In this document: piece after piece, positions 6,940-11,246 of the stretch | How positions within the stretch are numbered: position 1 is the first letter of the stretch | How the letters are laid out: each line of letters begins with the position of its first letter | Assembly (NCBI GenBank): GCA_034006265.1 | Contig: JAVETB010000090.1 | Coordinates: 1-11,246, forward strand | From: Syntrophus sp034006265 | Lineage (GTDB): Bacteria > Desulfobacterota > Syntrophia > Syntrophales > Syntrophaceae | Direction of reading: 5' to 3' | Length of the DNA: 11,246 nt | Translations under genes and position numbers: made by a program | Notes under the pieces: generated by a model | Databases searched by the model: none | Told to the model about the DNA's origin: nothing | Seen by the model: only the letters and a program-made list of their open reading frames with translations

Positions 6940-7142
6940 TTAACGTCTGGTTAGGCCATGCCAGATAGCCAGTTCTGACCAGTCCTGCTCATCCTTGCTG
7001 CGCCACGCTCAAAGGCAACGCGGACGGGGCTCTCTTCCTCCTTCTGCATCACCGACTGGTATTCGGCGGTGGGGATGTTCTTCCGCTGGGCCGCCTCGTG
7101 GGTAATGGATTCGATGGATTTTATGCTTTCCTTCTTGGCCAT
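6940..7142 (-). pseudogene. N-terminal stub of type III Mod DNA methyltransferase, frameshifted
   Basis: The frame from 7142 to 6951 starts MAKKESIKSIESITHE and continues KNIPTAEYQSVMQ to SPVRVAFERG, the start expected for the large Mod methylases of this Res/Mod family. It then turns into unrelated residues and stops at 63 codons. A second frame (6996-6940) reads KDEQDWSELA, which fits the family's next conserved block (usually preceded by LDPQLVW plus a few residues). So about a dozen codons and the reading frame were lost between ERG and KDEQD. Soon after ELA the similarity ends and the HNH operon begins. The C-terminal end of mod survives at 5582-4833; the methyltransferase core is missing. 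AGGG lies eight bases before the ATG, so the stub may still be translated, but it has no visible function. Confidence 0.75.
6951..6969. repeat. Short imperfect repeat at the left-hand Mod junction (copy 2)
   Basis: TTAGG, eight bases, GATAGC, in the same orientation as the shorter-spaced copy at 5552-5567. In both places the minus strand reads GCTATC (Ala-Ile) in the Mod-derived frame close to where Mod similarity ends. It marks the edge of the cassette or is coincidence. Confidence 0.25.
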
Positions 7143-7381
7143 GTGTTTATCCCTATTTCCTTATCTGTCCTGTCGGTCTCGTCTGTGTAGGCTGAAATAT
7201 GAAAGGGTAGAAAAATTTCCCTTGCTGTACTCCGTCTTTCCGATCATCATCACTCTGGTGAGAAGTTGGTCAAGTATCCATCAAGTACCCATACTGACCC
7301 TAACCATTTGTTTTCATGGCTTTAATAAGAAAGAAACCGTTACTTTTACGTGCCTCAGTCAACTACCCGTCAACGAAATCC
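7143..7381. other. Gene-free stretch before the mod stub
   Basis: I see no supported gene here. The stretch holds the ribosome binding site of the mod stub (AGGG at about 7151-7154, minus strand) and a small direct repeat (AAGTAYCCAT at 7272-7281 and 7283-7292). It is AT-richer than res and probably formed by deletion. Confidence 0.4.
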
Positions 7382-7507
7382 TCAGGCCCAGAAGGGAACA
7401 TATTTTCTCAATTTCATCGCCGAATCCTCGTCATAGAGCTTGATGACTCCTGCCTCCACGGCCTTTCGTAATAACTTTCCAATGTCCACCCTTGGTCGGC
7501 CCGACAC
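7382..7507 (-). pseudogene. Unidentified 41-codon reading frame, probable gene remnant
   Basis: From a GTG at 7507 the frame reads VSGRPRVDIGKLL, RKAVEAGVIKLYDEDSA, MKLRKYVPFWA and then TGA. The residue composition and amphipathic pattern look like the true C-terminal end of a protein with a DNA-binding or helical tail. I do not recognise the family. Its first part overlaps, in another frame, the AlbA_2-type remnant at 7431-7541, so at most one frame is genuine in the overlap. It lies in the scrambled stretch between the truncated res and the mod stub. Confidence 0.3.
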
Positions 7508-7619
7508 ATTTTAGGCTTTTCCCCGGCGTTTTCCCCGACATTTATCCCGACGGTATGGCAAAGGCCGCTATCTCCGAGGCGAGGGAATCGGTATTCTTCA
7601 CCGTGAACTTGAACTGAGT
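7431..7619 (-). pseudogene. Remnant of an AlbA_2/HATPase_c_4-type ATP-binding regulator
   Basis: Directly past the res break, the minus-strand frame 7619-7542 reads TQFKFTVKNTDSLASEIAAFA, which matches the opening of AlbA_2 (Schlafen-like) domains where EFK and AFANSxGG are conserved. It meets TAA, and the next codon in the same frame is ATG (7541). The frame then continues SGKTPGKSLKCVGPTKGGHWKVI to TGA at 7431. The VGPxKGGHW block is typical of the last winged-helix segment of the RecG-like 'ATP-binding protein' family (AlbA_2 plus HATPase_c_4). So both ends of one gene of several hundred codons seem to be present in one frame with the middle deleted. Recognition is by memory of the families; the two short matches together make it better than chance. 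Confidence 0.55.
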
Positions 7620-9925
7620 GTGGAGCGGCGAAGATCGCCCGTATGGATCAGGTTCAAATCCACGCCTTCGCCGATAATCCCTTGATTCTGGGTAATGGTC
7701 GGACCGACGAGGTCAGGCGTCAGTTCCATGATCGAATCCGCAGTGAAGACGGCACTCAATCGCTCTTCGGGCAGTTCGACCCGGTAGCCGGCAACACGGG
7801 GGAAGCGGATTTCCAGGGAGTCGCGTTCGGGACGCATGGCCTTGACGCGGACGGTCTCGCGGGGAGGCTGGGGTGGCGCGACAACCGGCTTGGCGGTGAA
7901 GTCGAAGGGCACCCCCAGTACCTCGGCATATTCCACATTGAAGAGGTTGTCTTCGTTAAGATCGTAGGACTGGCGGCGCAGGGCGCGGCCGATGACCTGT
8001 TCGCACAGAAGCTGGGTGCCGAAGGCGCGGACGCCCAGGACATGGGTGACGGTGTTGGCGTCCCAACCCTCGGTGAGCATGGAAACGGAGACGACGCAGC
8101 GAATGGAATCGCCCAGGCGGCCAGGCTTGCCGACAGTGTTCATGACTTCCCGGAGCAGATCGTGGTCGGTGAGGTTCTCCGCCTGTCGGCGGTCGCCGGT
8201 GCGTTCCACGATTTCCCGGCGGAAGCGGTCGATCTCCGGAGAGGCGATCTGGCGGAAATGATCATCTAGGGCTTCGCCGGATTCAAGCTGTTCGCTGTCG
8301 ATCAGGAGCGTCCGGGGGCGGGCAAGCTGGCGCCCATATTCGTCGTAGTTTGAAAAGAGCGGGAATTTCCCGAGGAAGGGCGGCGGGGTGACGCCATCCT
8401 CGCGGGGAGGGTGCTCGAAACCGGCCATGTAATCGTACACCAGCTTGGAGATGGCCGTGTTCTGGAAAACGACGATGAAACACGGCGGCAGTTGAACGCC
8501 GCTTTTCTTCCAGAGGTTAAAGGTCTTTTCGTAGTGCCCGTAGAGGGCCTCCAGCGCCGTCTGGAGACGGGTGGGCAGTTTCAGGGGATCGAGACCCGCC
8601 GCCTTGCCCCGGCCTTTCTTGGGCATGTCCTTGCTGATATGCTCCCAGAGGTTCCGGAACATGGGCATCTCCCCGCCGGGGATGTTGTCCGCCACCGGCA
8701 CGCGCGGCAGTTTGACGATGCCGCATTCGATGGCGTCCATCAGGGAGAAGTCGTTCATCGTCCAAGGGAAGAGGGTGCCTTCGGCGTAACCGGAACCGCT
8801 GAGAAAAAACGGCGTCGCCGACAGATCGAAGACGCGGGCGATACCCAGCTTGCGGTTGACGGCTTCGAGGCCGGAGATCCAGAGCCTTGCCGCCTCCGTG
8901 TTCCGTTCCGCTTCTTTCCGTTCGTCTCCCTTCAGGTCCTTCCCCTCCGCAGCTTCAGGTTTGGCGCGATAGCAGTGATGGGCCTCGTCGTTGAAGACGA
9001 CGATGTTCTTCATTCCCATCAGATCGGGCATGACCCGCTGGATCATCTGGCCTTCCGTTTCCAGCGTGTCCAATGCCGCGCCCTGCCGTCCCTGGAGGAG
9101 CAGGCGGCCGCCTTTCGAAAGTTCCACCCGTTCACGGAGCTTGAAGGCGTGGAAGTTCGTGATGACGATCTTGGCCCGTTCCAGATCGGACAGCATATCA
9201 CCCGGGACAAGTTCGCGGTTCTGGTAATAGCTGTCCGGATCATTCGGCCGGAGGACGCGGAGGCGATCGCGGATCGTCAGGCCGGGCGTGACGACCAGAA
9301 AGCCGCGGGTAAACTTCCGGCTGTTGGGACGGCGAACGGCATTGATCGTCTGCCAGGCGATCAGCATGGCCATGACGGCGGTCTTGCCCGTGCCCGTGGC
9401 CAGTTTCAGGGCCAGGCGCATCAGATCCGGATTGGCGCCGTGGTTGGCGTCGGCCAAATGGTCCAGAAATATTTTCCCGGCCTTTCCGGAACCGGGGGCG
9501 ACCTCTGTCAGCCAGATGGCCGTTTCGACTGCCTCAATCTGACAGAAAAAGGGCCGGATATTGTTGAAGGGATGATGCCGCCAATGCTTCAGCAGGCGGG
9601 TGGTTTCAGGAGTCACCTGCCAGTCGTTCGGGTTTGGCAGGCTACGCCACTCGTCCACGCGGCTTCGGAGAAGATTGATGATCGGCGTGGGGTCATACTG
9701 CTGCTCCTGGGTGGAAAGCCCTTTGCCTTCGTCGAAGACAAGATCCGCCTGGGCTGCGGCGGCCTTGCGTTTCCGGGGTTTGGGGATGGGAGTGATGTAT
9801 TCCGCCTTCCGGCGTCTCTCGATAATCTGCTGGGTCGGCTGGCCCAGTTCATCAAGTTCCCAGTGCCGGGAAGGGTATTCATACGGGGAGTTGAGAATAG
9901 GCCGTTCGAAGAATCGATTGTCCAT
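7598..9925 (-). CDS. Type III restriction enzyme Res-like helicase, C-terminally truncated (nuclease end missing)
   Basis: This 775-residue superfamily 2 helicase belongs to the BPTD_3080-type restriction family. Motifs (counted from the chosen start) are Walker A TGTGKT (177-182), NDEAHH (312-317), the SAT motif (369-371), LTEGWDA (617-623) and QVIGRALRR (643-651). All are intact, so ATPase/translocase activity is plausible. I start at ATG 9925 because the protein begins MDNRFFERPILNSPYEYP as expected and AGGAG lies 11 bases upstream; the ATG at 10018 would add 31 residues with no family character. The family normally continues about 200 or more residues after GVDLNL...DLRRSTL with a PD-(D/E)XK-like nuclease region. 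Here similarity stops at that point and four serines, an arginine and TGA follow, with AlbA_2-like sequence next. So the cutting domain appears lost. It is transcribed towards the mod stub. Confidence 0.85.
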   Translation of the reverse strand: MDNRFFERPILNSPYEYPSRHWELDELGQPTQQIIERRRKAEYITPIPKPRKRKAAAAQADLVFDEGKGLSTQEQQYDPTPIINLLRSRVDEWRSLPNPNDWQVTPETTRLLKHWRHHPFNNIRPFFCQIEAVETAIWLTEVAPGSGKAGKIFLDHLADANHGANPDLMRLALKLATGTGKTAVMAMLIAWQTINAVRRPNSRKFTRGFLVVTPGLTIRDRLRVLRPNDPDSYYQNRELVPGDMLSDLERAKIVITNFHAFKLRERVELSKGGRLLLQGRQGAALDTLETEGQMIQRVMPDLMGMKNIVVFNDEAHHCYRAKPEAAEGKDLKGDERKEAERNTEAARLWISGLEAVNRKLGIARVFDLSATPFFLSGSGYAEGTLFPWTMNDFSLMDAIECGIVKLPRVPVADNIPGGEMPMFRNLWEHISKDMPKKGRGKAAGLDPLKLPTRLQTALEALYGHYEKTFNLWKKSGVQLPPCFIVVFQNTAISKLVYDYMAGFEHPPREDGVTPPPFLGKFPLFSNYDEYGRQLARPRTLLIDSEQLESGEALDDHFRQIASPEIDRFRREIVERTGDRRQAENLTDHDLLREVMNTVGKPGRLGDSIRCVVSVSMLTEGWDANTVTHVLGVRAFGTQLLCEQVIGRALRRQSYDLNEDNLFNVEYAEVLGVPFDFTAKPVVAPPQPPRETVRVKAMRPERDSLEIRFPRVAGYRVELPEERLSAVFTADSIMELTPDLVGPTITQNQGIIGEGVDLNLIHTGDLRRSTLSSSSR

Positions 9926-10152
9926 GGTTAGCCGATCTCCTGCTTTGAATAGCGCTCTTTTAAGATCAGTGGAAGAAATTGATGGGCACTTGATACACCA
10001 ATTCTGAAAAACTAGCAAGATATCATGGCATTATGATGAAAAAGATTCGACGCTCGGCGGAAATAATGCGATGTTAAGAAAAGAGCGGGAGGAAGAATCC
10101 TGTCTTGCTGAAGCCTGTTTGATGAGATATAAGCACAGACAGAGATTTCCGG
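9926..10152. other. Divergent intergenic region between res and the glycosyltransferase
   Basis: This short stretch separates the minus-strand res from the plus-strand glycosyltransferase and must hold both 5' ends. AGGAG at about 9937-9941 (minus strand) serves res. I see no strong -35/-10 pair, tRNA gene, or inverted repeat. Taken with the gene types on each side, it probably marks the right boundary of the defence island. Confidence 0.4.
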
Positions 10153-11246
10153 ATGACCACGGTCCAGATGCTTGATCATGACTTTTCTCTCGAGGAGTAT
10201 TACCTGGTGGCTGTTTTAACTGTTCTTCTTCAAATGCCGGACATCCGGGATGCGGATGAACCGGTGCTGCGTTTTTTGAAGGATCCCCCGCTCGTCAAGA
10301 CCATCTGGATCTCTTCCCGATCTTCGGGTCGGCAATTGGCTTCCCCAAAGTGCCGGACGGTCCCACCGGCGGTGCTGAATAACGGCGATTCCCTGAATGC
10401 CCTTCTCGACCGGATCGACACCCCGTGGCTCTTGATCATTCCGGATGCCCTGGGTCTGGACATTCCCCCTTCGTCCCTGGAGCGCCTGCTGGAGGTCGCT
10501 GAACTGACCGGGGCTGGTCTGGTGTATGCGGATTTCCGGGAACGGAGGAAAGACGGGCATATGGTGGATCACCCTCTGTTGGATTATCAGTTGGGGAGCA
10601 TCCGGGACACCTTCGACTTCGGTCCTCTGATGCTCTTTTCCGTCCCGGCGATTTCTCAGGCTCTGAATTCCCGGGGGGCGATTTCCTCTCTGAATACGGC
10701 AGGGCTTTACGACCTTCGGTTGAAACTGTCCCTCAACTCCGCTTTCTTCCACCTTCAGGAATTTCTCTGTACCCGTGCGGAAATCGATGACCGCAGCAGC
10801 GGTGAAAAACTCTTCGATTACGTCCGAGCCGATCAGCAGAAGATTCAGCGGGAATTGGAAACTGTGGCGACGGCCCATCTGAAGGGTCTCGGTGCCTATC
10901 TCGCTCCTGAATTCGATATGCCACCCCCGAGCCTTCAGGATTTTCCTGTGGAAGCCAGCGTAGTTATCCCCGTGCGCAACAGGAAGAGGACCATTCTTGA
11001 AGCCGTGAACAGCGCCCTTTCCCAGAAAACGGATTTCCCCTTCAACGTGATCGTCGTGGACAACTTTTCTTCCGACGGGACCAGCGAACTCCTGGCCGAG
11101 CGGGCAAAGGATTGTCCCGGGCTGAAGCATCGCCTTCCGGAACGGCTCGATCTGGACATCGGCGGCTGCTGGAACGCCGCCATAGGAGATCCTGCGTGCG
11201 GACGCTATGCCGTCCAGCTCGATTCGGACGACCTATACAGCCGTCC
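10153..11246 (+). CDS. Family 2 glycosyltransferase, two-domain, N-terminal part (runs off right edge)
   Basis: An open frame runs from ATG 10153 to the window edge (364 codons) with no stop. The first 250 residues form a degenerate GT-A-like domain (LVYADFRE at 123-130, DYQLGSIRDTFDFG at 144-157, GLYDLRLKLS at 184-193). A second, canonical GT2 domain begins at SVVIPVRNR (269-277) and continues VIVVDNFSSDGTSELL (299-314), GGCWNAAI (337-344) and VQLDSDD (354-360), whose DSDD is the metal/nucleotide-sugar site. This is the layout of about 800-900 residue glycosyltransferases that transfer sugars from nucleotide donors during polysaccharide or glycoprotein assembly at the cytoplasmic face of the membrane. 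An in-frame stop at 10123 and no other start codon support ATG 10153; ATG 10168 is the alternative. The ribosome binding site is weak. The codon use and strand differ from the island, so this is likely the flanking chromosome. Confidence 0.85.
   Translation, partial: MTTVQMLDHDFSLEEYYLVAVLTVLLQMPDIRDADEPVLRFLKDPPLVKTIWISSRSSGRQLASPKCRTVPPAVLNNGDSLNALLDRIDTPWLLIIPDALGLDIPPSSLERLLEVAELTGAGLVYADFRERRKDGHMVDHPLLDYQLGSIRDTFDFGPLMLFSVPAISQALNSRGAISSLNTAGLYDLRLKLSLNSAFFHLQEFLCTRAEIDDRSSGEKLFDYVRADQQKIQRELETVATAHLKGLGAYLAPEFDMPPPSLQDFPVEASVVIPVRNRKRTILEAVNSALSQKTDFPFNVIVVDNFSSDGTSELLAERAKDCPGLKHRLPERLDLDIGGCWNAAIGDPACGRYAVQLDSDDLYSR

Noticed and set aside
7272..7292. Direct repeat AAGTAYCCAT twice, one base apart
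   Set aside because: Only two short imperfect units with no spacer structure; not a CRISPR array or a clear iteron.
8411..9931. A 506-codon plus-strand open frame opposite res
   Set aside because: It is antisense to a clear superfamily 2 helicase in GC-rich DNA, is rich in Gly, Val, Asp and His as expected for the reverse of coding sequence, and shows no known motif.
9926..10018. A 31-residue N-terminal extension of Res from the ATG at 10018
   Set aside because: The added residues show no family similarity, while the ATG at 9925 has a ribosome binding site and the expected family start.
10216..11130. A 304-codon minus-strand open frame at the right
   Set aside because: The plus strand of the same DNA encodes a family 2 glycosyltransferase with its DSDD motif, so this frame is a shadow.
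1..11246. CRISPR array, tRNA or rRNA genes, insertion sequences
   Set aside because: No regularly spaced repeats, no cloverleaf-like segment, and no transposase or integrase coding sequence was seen.

Overview
The window reads as a defence island, much of it decaying, lying between two ordinary-looking cell-envelope genes. Almost all island genes are on the minus strand. The organism is probably a Gram-negative bacterium of moderate to high GC. The left-edge gene looks like an exported outer-membrane-type protein, and the right-edge gene is a two-domain family 2 glycosyltransferase. The style of the genes (sulfate-reducer or syntroph-like Desulfobacterota) is only an impression; nothing here fixes the taxon.

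Layout from right to left, the direction of transcription of the island. At 10153-11246 (+) a glycosyltransferase runs off the right edge. At 9925-7598 (-) is a type III restriction (Res) helicase that stops short of the C-terminal nuclease region expected in its family. At 7619-7382 (-) are scraps of an AlbA_2-type ATP-binding regulator and an unidentified 41-residue reading frame. At 7142-6940 (-) is the N-terminal stub of a type III modification methylase (Mod). At 6864-5944 (-) is an HNH endonuclease with an N-terminal PUA/EVE-like region. At 5923-5579 (-) is a MazG-like nucleotide pyrophosphohydrolase. At 5582-4833 (-) is the C-terminal 249 residues of the same type of Mod protein, overlapping the MazG-like stop codon. 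The HNH-MazG pair is AT-rich and sits exactly where the catalytic middle of Mod should be.

The island continues with an AAA/ABC-type ATPase (4677-3511) overlapping by four bases a small TOPRIM/DUF4276-like protein (3514-2891), then a 690-residue protein that fuses a RelE/ParE-like N-terminal domain to a UvrD-type superfamily 1 helicase (2731-659). An intergenic stretch with two short palindromes follows. The left edge (231-1) is the start of a secreted protein resembling the Phenol_MetA_deg 'transporter' family.

How the genes may work together (inference): an ancestral Res-regulator-Mod type III restriction-modification locus has lost the Res nuclease end, most of its regulator and the Mod catalytic core. 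It has received an HNH + MazG-like cassette that could attack modified phage DNA and phage nucleotide pools. Beside it lies a seemingly intact ATPase + TOPRIM-like + RelE-UvrD module, whose composition recalls Gabija (ATPase-TOPRIM plus UvrD helicase) with the first protein split in two, as in PARIS. This three-gene module and the HNH-MazG cassette are the best candidates for undescribed systems in the window.
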